NCBI RefSeq assembly: GCF_000699445.3
Contig: NC_067197.1
Location: 3,602,152-3,666,151 of the forward strand
DNA length: 64,000 nucleotides
Reading direction: 5' to 3'
Source of the DNA: Schistosoma haematobium
Lineage: Eukaryota > Platyhelminthes > Trematoda > Strigeidida > Schistosomatidae
The first letter of the stretch is position 1. Every line of letters begins with the position of its first letter. This document shows positions 1-45,440 of this stretch, in pieces. The notes below the pieces were generated by a model. That model did not search any database, was not told the origin of the DNA, and worked only from the letters and a program-made list of their open reading frames with translations. The position numbers and the translations under genes are program-made.

Positions 1-331
1 GTCTAGAGCATGTCTCTTACGAATACACTCATGTTTAACGATTTGTTCCTAGCTATCTGTCCAAAATTCGTACAATTATCACTAACGTATTTAAATTTTG
101 TTTTGATAACCATTCATGTGTATTAGTAGTATTACTAAATTCTATCACGGTCAAGTAAAAATGAGGTTGAGAAAATCTCCCCGTAACAGAAGCTGCCGCC
201 TTCTTTTTGATTTATCTTTCAGCTTATCATTACCCGGGGGATTCTTCCTAGTCTTGGTAACCTTCGGCGCACGACGATCCCATCCAATTCGGTATCGAAC
301 CAACATCACGTTGATTCTGGTGGGAGAGTAG
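1..331. other. unassigned flank
   Basis: I recognise no gene here. Two overlapping short open frames on opposite strands are uninformative. The stretch ends where the TGTAG terminus of the Gypsy LTR begins. Confidence 0.4.
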
Positions 332-746
332 TGTAGTGGCATTGGACAATAACCGCACAATCCACAAAGCTGAACACGAGACTACTCAGAAAATAGATAT
401 TCAATATTTAACGCGGAGAAATACCTAACAATGGAGAAGGCGCGAACAATGAATTGAATGGTCTGGAGTTGATCGAGTGGCATGGCTCGGCCATGCAGAC
501 GTGGTCTCTGCTGAATGTTACCTTATATCTTCTATTCATATTAAATATATTGTTCCTTCCCTAGCCAAACCTTGTTCTACATCATGTATTGGTAATTGAT
601 ACGATATAGTGAGTTGTTGTAGTCGATGGTGTGACTTCCACGTAAGATCTTATAGATTAGGCAGTTATATCACGACAAATCTACAATTTTGGTATTAGGT
701 CTATTAGTAGAGCAGTACTAATATCATAGTAGACCATATTTCTACA
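332..746 (-). repeat. Gypsy-type long terminal repeat, 3' copy
   Basis: The stretch starts TGTAGTGGCA and ends CTACA, giving the TG...CA ends and short inverted termini of an LTR. A second diverged copy lies at 49207-49601 with the same start and many shared blocks, such as the ggcatggctcgg region and the gattaggcagttatatcacg block. It directly follows the integrase frame of the minus-strand element, whose stop codon overlaps the LTR edge, so it is the 3' LTR of that element. I found no matching 5' LTR near 4.6-5.2 kb. Confidence 0.75.
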
Positions 747-2106
747 GATCCATGTTTATTGAAGAGGACGAGGGATCCACGAATTCTCCTGGAAGTCGAA
801 GTATCGCTCCATAAACGAGTTGAGCCGCAGTGTATCCAATGTCATCTTTCACTGCATTGCGGATACCTACTAAGACGAGTGGAAGAGCGTCGGTCCACTG
901 TGAAACGTTTGCAGCTGATAAGGAAGCTTTTAGTTGTCGGTGAAAACGTTCTACCAACCCGTTTGATTGTGGGTGGTAGGCGGTCGTTCGGAATCGAGTG
1001 CTTCCTAATAGTGTGGTCAGACGACGGAAAATTTCAGATTCAAACTGACGTCCGCAGTCTGTAGTGATGGTTGAAAGGCAGCCGAAGTTTGCTATCCATC
1101 GTTCGACGAAGGTGCGGGCCACTGTTTCAGCAGTGATGTCCTTGATAGGTACTGCTTCTGGCCATCGAGTGAAATGGTCTACGCAGGTTAAGAGGTAAGA
1201 GTATCCATTTGAATCTGGTAAAGGTCCTACCAAATCTAGATGAACATGGTCGAAACGAGCATCGGGAGTTTTAAATGAGCCTAAGGGACATTTATTGTGT
1301 CTGATAACCTTAGATTTTCGGCAGCTTTCACAGGAGCGTGCCCACTCCCTCACGTCTTTATTCATACCAGGCCAGCAAAACCGTTCTGCTATGAGATTGA
1401 TGGTTGCACGAACACCTGGATGAGAAAGTTTGTGCAATGTGTTGAAGAAATTGCGTCGATAATGTTTCGGCACGATTGGGCGATCCCTACCAGTAGATGT
1501 GTCACACAGTGAGGTTTCCTTACCTGTTCCCATTTGTTTGATGCGTAGTTTAAGGGTTGTGGACGATAACTCGTGCTGAAGATCAGTGTCTTCTTTTTGA
1601 AGCTCGGCGAGTTTAAGAAGGTCGATTCCTTGGAAACTGTTCAAGGAAGTTATGCGAGATAAGGCGTCTGCAACTACATCGTTTGCTCCAGAGATGTGTT
1701 GAATATCTGAAGTAAACTGCGAAATGTAGTCCAGTTGTCGAGACTCACGGGGAGAGTTCTTGTCAGAAGGAGAGCTTAGAGAGAAGGTGAGAGGTTTATG
1801 TTCGGTAAAAAGGGTGAAGTCACGGCCTTCGATGTAGTGTTGAAAATGCCGTACAGCACAACACATAGCTAGGAGTTCCCTACCGAATGTGCTGTACCTT
1901 GATTCAGTGTCCAGCAACCGTCTAGAGAAAAATGCTAATGGTTGCCACGAGTTGTTAACCCATTGTTGTAAGACTCCTCCGATTGCTGAATCGGATGCGT
2001 CTACTGTAATGCAAATGGGTGCTTCAGTGTCCTGATGTGCAAGCATTGTTGCCTTAGCGATAGGTTCCTGAACTGTGGAGAATGCTTTTCGTGCGATGTC
2101 GTCCAA
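742..2106 (-). pseudogene. Gypsy RNase H and integrase region
   Basis: A 454-residue open frame. The N-terminal third is RNase H-like: a VDASDSAIGGVL motif near residues 35-46 and LAFFSRRL near 57-64. The middle shows the integrase zinc-binding H-H-C-C region (HKLSHPGVRATI to CESCRKSK, about residues 223-263). The core has LDLVGPLP and TTDCGRQFES, with the final acidic residue in a HPQSNGLVERFHR motif. It would insert element cDNA into host DNA. The frame is intact, but the upstream RT is broken, so it survives only as part of a dead copy. There is no start of its own; it was part of a pol polyprotein. Confidence 0.85.
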
Positions 2107-2770
2107 ATTAATGGATTTCGTCTTTCCACAAAGTTAGTCGGTAAGATGTTTCATAAGTAATGCGCATTTCGGAATGGAGCGTCTATAGAAACTTACCAGG
2201 CCGTTAAATGTTCGTAATTGCTTGACGTTGGTCGGTTCTGGGTAATCCAGAATGGCCGCCACTTTGGACCTAAGGGGTCGAATGCCTTGAGTATCGATAG
2301 TGTGTCCTAGGAAATCTAATGAATCGGTCCCGATTTGGCATTTTTGAACGTTTACAAAAATGCCATGTTTTTGTAGTCGTTCGAAAACAAGATCCAGATG
2401 CTTGAGATGTGATTCTCTGTCCGGACCTGCGATTAGACAGTCATCGACATACGCATGTACGAAATTGAGACCTCAAAAAACGTCGTCTATGAATCTTTGG
2501 AAGGCTTGAGCAGCGTTTCTTAGACCGAAAGGCATTCGCGAAAATTCATAGAGTCCGAAAGGAGTAGTTATGGCGGTTTTCGGTATGTCGTCAGTGGCCA
2601 TGGGAATTTGGTTATACGCTTTAAACAAGTCGATTTTCGAAAAACAGTTATACCCTTCAAGGTAGCTGTCAAATCGTGAATGTGAGGCAACGCGTAACGA
2701 TCGGGAATGTTTTTCGTATTCAATCGCCGATAATCACCAGTTGGACGCCAATCGTTGCTGTCCTTTTTTT
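2107..2770 (-). pseudogene. Gypsy reverse transcriptase, C-terminal part
   Basis: Continues the polymerase after the inserted LTR. Minus-strand translation gives DWRPTGDYRRLN, PMATDD-like and MPFGLRNAAQAFQ blocks and a HAYVDD catalytic box (about 2440-2470 on the plus strand). These are the finger and palm motifs of Gypsy RT. Frameshifts and at least one in-frame stop are present near 2140 and 2475, so it is a pseudogene. It joins to the RNase H frame downstream. Confidence 0.8.
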
Positions 2771-2771
2771 C

Positions 2772-3160
2772 AGCTTTATTCAGTATTATATTTTTGGTAC
2801 AATATAGAATTCTCAGCGTAAAGCATTTCAACAAGTTTCCGTTTCTTTCTTCTTGGTCGGTCCTGGCTATAAATATTGAGTGATCGCCAGTTAGATGTTA
2901 GCAGTTCACTAAATGAACATCTGAATAATGTGCATTCTATTCGCTGTATATTGCAGGCAGCCACATTGTCTTTTATTGGGTTTTTTGTAACTTTGATAAC
3001 GGAAGGTTGTTAACTTTTCAGAAAGGCAGCAGAATAGGTTATGCGATTAATAAACATAGTGGTATATTAAAACAAACAAAAATAGATAACTTGTTGAAAT
3101 ATCTAGATGACAGGAACAGGCAGCCCAGATAATCAAGCAGGCCGCGCTTGTCAAGATTTT
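2772..3160 (-). repeat. LTR-like insertion splitting the Gypsy RT
   Basis: The block is a close match, in opposite orientation, to 51525-51870. Shared stretches include the agataacttgttgaaatatctagatg segment and the gaccgaccaagaagaaagaaac segment (reverse complement here). It sits exactly where the RT frame breaks off after the VPKN motif and before it resumes at KKDSNDWRP, so it is an insertion. No coding capacity belongs to it. It is probably a solo LTR. The borders are good to about 10 bases. Confidence 0.65.
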
Positions 3161-3767
3161 TAGGGACCATGTGCAACGTAGATGCATATGGGCTGTTTGA
3201 CGGCCGTATGATTCCTAAGTCTATCATGTTGTCGAACTCGTTTTTCGCTAACCTTAGCTTTTCAGGGGCTAGTCGTCGTGATTTAGAGAATACAGGTGGT
3301 CCTGTAGTCGTGATGTGATGTGTAACATTGCTGGTTACACACGGTAGTTTCGATTGCGTTTGTTGTATCCCAGGGTACTTATCGAGTAGTGGCTGATAAA
3401 GTGGGTCTATCATATGCTTAATTGTGACTGGGGATAATCTGCAACCAGAAAAGGAAATTACGCAAACGGATAAACTGGTGTTTCCGTCTACTAGCCTCCA
3501 TTTGCGTGTGTCGATGATCAGATTATGGCGTTGTAGAAGGTCCATACCAATGATTGGCATAGATACATCTGCAACAACGAAGATCCAGCGAATGGGTTTG
3601 CGTAAACCCACGTTAAGGTAAACGTATCTTTTGCCATACGTAGCGATAGGTTTTCCGTTTGCCGCCTGTACGTTTAGAGCCGATTCGTTAAGCCGGTCGT
3701 TGGGATTTGCTAGGAGAACGCTAACTTCCGCACCAGTGTTAACTAGGTAGCGAACTCTCGTTGTCAC
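3161..3767 (-). pseudogene. Gypsy protease and RT N-terminus
   Basis: The first residues hold a retropepsin-like active-site motif, but it reads VNTGAEVSVL, where the catalytic Asp-Thr-Gly should be. The Asp is replaced by Asn, which should abolish protease activity. A flap-like region and IIGMDLLQRHNLIID follow, as in Gypsy proteases. After a linker comes the RT start (PVFSKSRRLAPEKL, then GIIRPSNSPYASTLHMVPK). The frame is then interrupted by the inserted LTR. Confidence 0.8.
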
Positions 3768-3814
3768 ATCTGTGACGTATAACAGACGGCTATGTTCGCC
3801 GGCTATGGTTGCCG

Positions 3815-4570
3815 TTAACGCGTGCCGGCTTGGAAGTTTCCCGAACTGTTTTTCGAGTCAGTCGTTTTCGTGTTGGGAAAATTGCGGCGTTTTCTGCAAA
3901 TTCTGGAAAACTTCACATACTGGTTATGATACCAGCACCAGTCGGGGTTATCTGTCTCTCGTGGTCTAGAGACAGATCGCTTATTTAAAGTGCTTCTACG
4001 TGAAGGGTGTGATCGCTTACGGTCGTTACAAGAATTAAGATAACGTGTAGGTGTATGGAACAACTCGGTTATGTCATTCTGAGTCGTGTTAGGCTTTTCT
4101 TTGACTGAAAAAACCTCGGTAGTAGAAGATTTCGTAGTTTCTAAAATGCGGTCGTCAGATTCAGCCAGCTCGTCTAAAGCGTTGTTGTGGAACGAGACAA
4201 GCACAGCTTGCACCTGTTGGGGAAGTTTAGACAAGAAAAGTTGTTTGAATAGGCTCTCGTCGAAAGTTCTAGGGCCTATAACCCCTCTCATCCTTTGCAA
4301 CATGTCTGTCGCTGAACCGTGTTGCAGGTCTATGTTATTAAAGAGTTGATCTAACCTTTGTCGATCGGTTGGGTCTCCTCGTTTAAAGATAGAACGTTTT
4401 AGGGTTACCTAAGGTTCAGAAACATCACTAGTAAACATACTAGGTGTTGCGTACCTGTTGAATTCCCGCGGAAGTGCCTTGACTACTGCGAGGAATTGTG
4501 CACGTGTGTCGTTCACGCCGTGCTCGTGGAATTCGGCTTCTGCGTAACAGAACCCGGCTTTGATATTGTC
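3815..4570 (-). pseudogene. Gypsy gag-like region
   Basis: A 162-residue open frame (4303-3815) with a capsid-like stretch, ESLFKQLFLSKLPQQVQAVL, typical of retrotransposon gag, then a Ser/Arg-rich tail. On the minus strand, similar low-quality frame continues up to about 4570 with breaks. I see no clear CCHC knuckle. The frame ends just before the protease region in another phase. It would have formed the particle shell. Assigned by position and the capsid-like motif. Confidence 0.6.
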
Positions 4571-4600
4571 GGGTCAGAAAGGCATGAGGTGGGACGAGGT

Positions 4601-6350
4601 TGGGGACATGGTTTTAATCTAAAATACTTTTGGAGTCTGTTCGGTCATAGAGGAATATTAGGTACAAGAATACGAGGGACTAATATATAAATATCTTAAA
4701 ACACGAGGAAAAAATATCACGATGTATAAAAAATTAAAAAATAAGGTGATAGTATATATAAATCCCAAAAAGGAACGGACTCACAGTAGCAATTAGGTGT
4801 ACCAGATCACGTCGGTCTCACCAGCGAAGACGGCACAGGTATTCAGTGTTTGACAACGCTTCTACCAGTAACACCTTCTATTATAATTCGTTCCCACCCA
4901 GAGAAATCAAAAGACAGAATCGAGGAGATCGGAAGACTGTATTTGGCGATTACCAATATATCGGAATACTCTTATCTAATCTGGCTAGCGATTGCGATAG
5001 ATGTTGAGCACGGCGTTCACACACGTGATCTGGTACGGATGCCTGACCGAGCGCCTTCAGCTAGATGAGTCCACTAAAACATGTGGTCTGCATCCAATGT
5101 CGAAAACTTACAGTGCTATTTATTTTATGGATTTATTTATCTCTACAGTCACATGTCAAGAAAAGTTCTCACGGTCTTGACTCACTGTTAGTCCTTGTAG
5201 TTTACGCTGGTCGTCCAGTGTGTACTGATGCACCATGAACATGAATAGAAACCTCATGTCCTTCATTAATTTACAGTTGACTTGAACATGGTGAGTATGG
5301 ATTGCCTGAAAATGATAACAAAATTTTTCACTCTTTGGAACTCATTCAGAACACTGTCGAATTCAGTCCAGCTTCTGAAACTCTTGTTTAGTATTATACG
5401 TTGATGCGCTCTGCTTACATCGGCTGAAATATCTCTTGAACATGAAGCACTACAAACAGAACTGGACAACTTTAAAAAAAGTTATTCATTGCAATACTTT
5501 AATAACTGAAGAAAGTATTGCTAACATTTGAAACTGAGCCGTTATTTGACACTTCGTCTTAATTCTCGCGTAAAACAGAGATTCATGTAACCTTTTCGTA
5601 TTCAGAACTCTTAAGTTATTCTTAATATGCTGTATTCATGACCCTATCTACTTTTAGACAAAGACGGTGAAGGTTAGCTGAACAATCGGTATACCAGATC
5701 AAGTGACGAAATAAAACTCGAGTAAACGTGTACACTACAAATGAGAGAAAGCCTAGTTAGTGTTTTTCGCAGTGATTTTGAATAGTTGAAACTCTACTCT
5801 ATCCCATCGCGGATTAAGGGGAGATATAAGTTTGATGTACAGAATACTGGTAAATGATTTTCGACCTAACTTATTCTCTCTTTTTCTCTCCATTAGATCG
5901 AGACATCTCAGAGGACATAGCAGGCGGGTAGAAAGGCCAAGAACGAACAAAATACCCGTGGCGTACAGGTTTTCACACCAAGTCATCAATACTTGAAATC
6001 TGTTATCTAAAACATTGATGTCCGCACCTTCAATTGACACATTCAAATGAAGACTGGACATTCGTAACAGCATACTAAAAGGAAGAATAACATAGGCCGC
6101 AGGCCTTCTGTCCTTACTACACAAATTTGAATTCGAATTATTTGAATGGGCGTCTCATATTTTAGCGTTCAAGGTCGTTGGAACAAAACCGCGAGGGTTT
6201 TTAGTGAACTTGACAATACTGACATACTGATATAACGTACTTAGTATGCGTATCCTACAAAAATATTTTACCCAAAGAAGTCATATTAACTTATCTACTT
6301 CCTTCAAATAGATCTCAAAATTGTCTCAACTTGTGAATCGAATAAATAAC
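4601..6350. other. unassigned stretch
   Basis: No recognised gene or repeat. The longest open frame is minus-strand 6124-5753 (123 residues), whose translation matches no family I know. The 5' LTR expected for the Gypsy element is not evident here. Confidence 0.4.
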
Positions 6351-6940
6351 ATCATATCATTGAAGATTGGTCCCACATCATTCATCATCACGATGGCATC
6401 GCCTTCGTTACTTGGAGGATGGACTTTATCACACATGGTGCGCCTGAACTCAATCCAAATCTAGAAATGTCTTGATCTGACCGCTTCTGAATTGTCGATG
6501 TGACGCATCAATCATCTTGCGACAGTTTGACCTTCAAGTGCTCGCAACCTTCGTCAGCGAACGATATCCCTGAAGCGTTGCCTAGGAGCGTTGCCCCATT
6601 TTACTGTCCTCCAACTATGTCGAAACTATTCGATTTTCGTAGTTTAGTATCGGAACTGCGAGCCGCTGAAGGTCGTTAGTCGGGTCTTCGTCCACTGGCT
6701 TCGAGGGAAGTACAGGTGAATGCATCACACAACATACCTTGCTAGAAGTCAATTCCGGAATACGAGACTTCTCTTTCATGTCTATACCCAAAAGGTTAGT
6801 ATTGCGGTGCTATGATTTATGGAGGAATCAGTGAAATGCACTGACTATGTTTACAGCAGGAAAAATGGCTTAGACCTACAAAAAACACTCAAATCACTCA
6901 TGTCCTACTTCATGGAAGCCTTTATGAAGTAGGAACACTT
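6351..6940. other. unassigned, locally GC-richer stretch
   Basis: The segment 6360-6760 is less AT-rich than its surroundings and contains many stop codons in all frames. It may be a decayed retroelement but no motif supports a family. Confidence 0.3.
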
Positions 6941-7420
6941 GGGAGATTAATCTCCCGTTTGGGGGAATCCACAAACTCCAATGGCCTTTCCTTAAGTTTT
7001 GAGGGGAAATTGAGGGAAAACCCAAAATATTAGGGAAGTTCCCCAGAATGTTCTATAACGGCTTCCCCAAAACGGGTCGGGTTTTTCTAAAAATTGGGAA
7101 ATTGTGAAATGTCCTCTATCTACGAATAATCGATAACACTGCTCGAGAAACTGTACTACCAGGTTCTGTCTATCTTAGGCGTAGTAGGATTAAACCGAAA
7201 ATAGATTAACAGGTTGATTTTGTCACAAAAGCAAATCCCCGCACATTACTTATAGGGAGTTATGACTTCCAAATCTTGGGAGAAAATTTGTCTGTCTTAG
7301 GGAAATTTAGGTAAAGCCGTTATAGACAATTTTGGGGAAATGACACAAAACCCCTAAGAATTTTACCAAGTCGTGAGAAATTCCCCAAAAACTGAGGGAA
7401 AACCTCAAAATCAGCAGGTT
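6941..7420. repeat. fold-back region with GGGAAA/CCCC runs
   Basis: The stretch is rich in alternating gggaaa and ccccaaaa runs. A pair of inverted segments, 7037-7066 (agttcccc ... tataacggctt) and 7313-7340 (aagccgttatag ... ggggaaa), is complementary over about 30 bases. No coding capacity is visible. It looks like a miniature inverted-repeat element or other palindromic repeat; family unknown. Confidence 0.45.
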
Positions 7421-8610
7421 GGGTACAGCAAAAATATCACTAAGATTAGATAACATTCAGTGAGAATTCGGATGGGTTAGGAAGTTAGATGCCTTTTTCT
7501 AGTCCTGAAGATGGGGACCCTGGTCCGATTTTATTTCGAATGCGTTGATAGATGATGCTTCCACCACATCATAAACTGATTTCTACCGGCTGATGGTTTG
7601 ATGGTAAAGTTTGAACTCAAGTGACTAGTATTAAGTCCCGGGATCACTAATTTTTTAGATTATTGTAAATTTTGATCGACAAGAAACATGATGCCACGTC
7701 TGATATAGAATTATTGTTGATTAGTTTGAAGACCGTGATTACCACCTCTAACGGAATGAATAAGTTTAGTTTGTCCAGTCTCATCATAGACCATGTTCGA
7801 GGTTTCAGGAATCTGTTCAGCTACTGCTTCTTGAAACCTTCCCAGGAGCTCACTATCTCTTTCAGACAGGTTAACTTTTCGTCTTGAATGGCTGATAAAT
7901 TATGTCCTAATTTTGCAATAAGACTCACTTGTTGTTTTGAAGTATTCATAAAGATACCAAATGGCAGTCCGTTTTAGGTTTCAATATTCCATAGTAGTTG
8001 GTTTTATATCGATAGCTTGATAGGTAATCCACTGGATCTTCAAATATTGGATCCGTGGTTTTAAATTTATCCGTACCTACTCATAAAGGTCGTCGAATAG
8101 TATTACCAGTTCTAACACAGAAATTGTGACTCAAAGCGGAGTATATGAATGTTTACTAGGTTTATTGGGCTCAATTGGTGTTTACATTCGGTTCCATACT
8201 GCACTAATTAATCAGAGGAAGCACGTCAATTGCATCAAACCATATTACTATTCTATGGGTTATGGTCCTGCGATCTAATTAACTGACATTTGTCCGGAAA
8301 TATCGTTTTTTCTAATTGGGTCTGGACATCTTTGCAGTATCGTGATTTATTACATGACAAACCGTTGTCTCTTAATGGTGGACAGTTACTACAGCTTCGC
8401 TTTATATCTACTCGTGTTCCTGTTAGCTTTTTTATCACTTTGTTGTTCCGTATATTCATCTCACCTTGATACACAACGTGATAAATTAGACTGGGACACA
8501 TTCATATAAACTTCTTTGTTATGTGTTTTATTCATTTTTTTTGCATCACGAAATAAATATTATTATGCATTTTTATGAAAGCAAATATTCTGTTAATATT
8601 CTATATGGTG
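7421..8610. other. unassigned, upstream of SelO
   Basis: AT-rich sequence with no recognised repeat or gene. It should hold the 5' untranslated region and promoter of the SelO gene, but I see no clear core promoter. A possible splice acceptor (tgttttag at 8609-8616) lies 72 bases before the first likely ATG, so an upstream exon or a spliced leader could join there. Confidence 0.4.
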
Positions 8611-8688
8611 TTTTAGAAGTTAGTGGAACAATGTTTTAACATAACGTATCTTGGTGCCTTTTCAAATACTGTTAATAAAGAAACTCAT

Positions 8689-43830
<35,142 letters not shown>

Positions 43831-43855
43831 CAGATAATAACATGTAAGCTTTGAA

Positions 43856-43861
43856 AATAAA
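43856..43861 (+). promoter_or_regulatory. polyadenylation signal of SelO
   Basis: AATAAA begins 26 bases after the SelO stop codon, which would make a very short 3' untranslated region. No other AATAAA-type site is as near. Confidence 0.6.
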
Positions 43862-45129
43862 TATCCATCCATAGTGTATTTTAATATCTTGCTTCAATAT
43901 ACGATACTCCCAGATGTTCAACAATTTGGTTTTAAATTTCATTAACAACTACATCAAAAACACTAAATATTATACCTTTGTTTTATACTATCACTCATTT
44001 GTGTCAAGTTACTGTGTTGTTTAGGAGCTGTATTTTGTTAGTTGGCTTCCGATTCTGTTGTGCTTCCAAAAAGAAAAGAATATGTTCTTGATTTGTGTTG
44101 GGGTTTGTGTGATCATGCCGTTACTACAAAATTAGTTGTACTATCTAGTTTGTTAGTTGATTAGTTTGTCCATATTTGTTTTAAGACCAGTGACCTTCTT
44201 CATCAAATTGCATAACAACTAATAAACAATAATCAGTAACTTAACACCTAGTGTCCTAATGGGAAAGTGAGGAGAAAAGGTAAATTCATTCTCTCTTCAC
44301 ACTCAAAAAGTATACTATAGTATACCTCGAAAACTCGATTTCACAGCATTACAAATAGAAAATTACCACTTATACACAACCCAGTCATAAGTGATACAAA
44401 AATAGAGTAATGAAGACATAATTGATTAGTTGTGTCTAATACCATAGGGTATATAGTACGAGTTTGTAGATTAGGCAAAAGCTAACGATTAGTAGAATAT
44501 AAGAATCCCATAGTCCAAACTTCTATTAACTATACAATAAAAGTATAAGCAACTGTTTCTCGTTTAATAGTTTTCGAATCCAATCTTCCTGAAATCCTCT
44601 TCTAAATAACACGTTCATATTAAGGTCAGTAGTTACAGGAAGCTACACATATCAACAGATACAAAGCACACTCTTACACTTTATTACATAGGACTTCGAT
44701 AGTCCACTTTTTTCTTAAAACTAAACACTTGAAATACGTGATTGTTTTGATTCTTGTCCACTACATATTTTTCTACTCTCTTCTAAATTTGACATGGCAG
44801 CATTCGTGTAACCTGCATATATTTGTACTACCGACACATTATTAAACACCGGTCAAGACGCATTCACATGAGCTCATTAGACCCTAAGGATATCATAACG
44901 CCTGTATCAGTAATGAGTCCTCCAGCTAATTGGATACTCTATTCGTTAATAGTAGTGACTATTGTAGGTAGCCTATAAATTACAATGATACAAAACCAGT
45001 TTCTTTTCGACTTGAAACAATCCAGTATCTTGATGTATATCTAGTTGCTCTCGACCAAGTGTGCTTCATCAAGTTTGCCTTGAATTTGCCCATGTTGAAA
45101 AAATAAGTCCCATTGACACCCAGAACAGT
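43862..45129. other. unassigned, downstream of SelO
   Basis: No gene or repeat recognised in this AT-rich stretch. Confidence 0.4.
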
Positions 45130-45440
45130 CATTATTAGTATCTTGTTCATATTGTTCAATATGTCGCGTGATGGCTACATCGAAACGGATACCATTTTAT
45201 TGAATCAAGACCATTCCAAGGCTGTGTTGGCGATCTCGTGTTATCGACAGAATAACGAGATCGTGCCAGGATACAAGTGTGGTTACTGAGCGTAACCGAA
45301 TTCATGAAAGGTCACAATCAACGGAAGAATGTATTTATTTTGGTACAGTTAAACAGTCTTTGGTACAATTTGTTATAATAATTGTTTCCATTACACCAAT
45401 CGCGTTCTCTTGATAAAAGTAGGTCAACACAGCTGTTCAG
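45130..45440 (-). repeat. LTR family F, copy 1
   Basis: The reverse complement aligns with 47931-48157: acttttatcaagagaacgcg, aatggaaacaattattat, tggcacgatct and cgagatcgccaaca blocks. Confidence 0.65.

Larger units (their letters stand above)
332..4600 (-). mobile_element. Ty3/Gypsy LTR retrotransposon, broken
   Basis: Read on the minus strand, the order is gag-like frame (about 4570-3815), protease and start of reverse transcriptase (3767-3161), a foreign LTR (about 3160-2772), the rest of reverse transcriptase (about 2770-2150), then RNase H and integrase (2106-742) and the 3' LTR. This gag-PR-RT-RH-IN order is that of Gypsy elements, of which Boudicca and Saci-2/3 are schistosome examples. 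The coding region has several frame breaks, the RT is split by an insertion, and no 5' LTR was recognised, so the copy is not autonomous. The upper border is approximate. Confidence 0.85.

Noticed and set aside
5753..6124. 123-residue minus frame as a gene
   Set aside because: No known motif and no neighbouring support; could be part of an old repeat.
8623..8688. SelO start at GTG 8623
   Set aside because: A GTG start is unlikely in a fluke nuclear gene; the first ATG in frame is 8689. The segment may be untranslated or belong to an unseen upstream exon.
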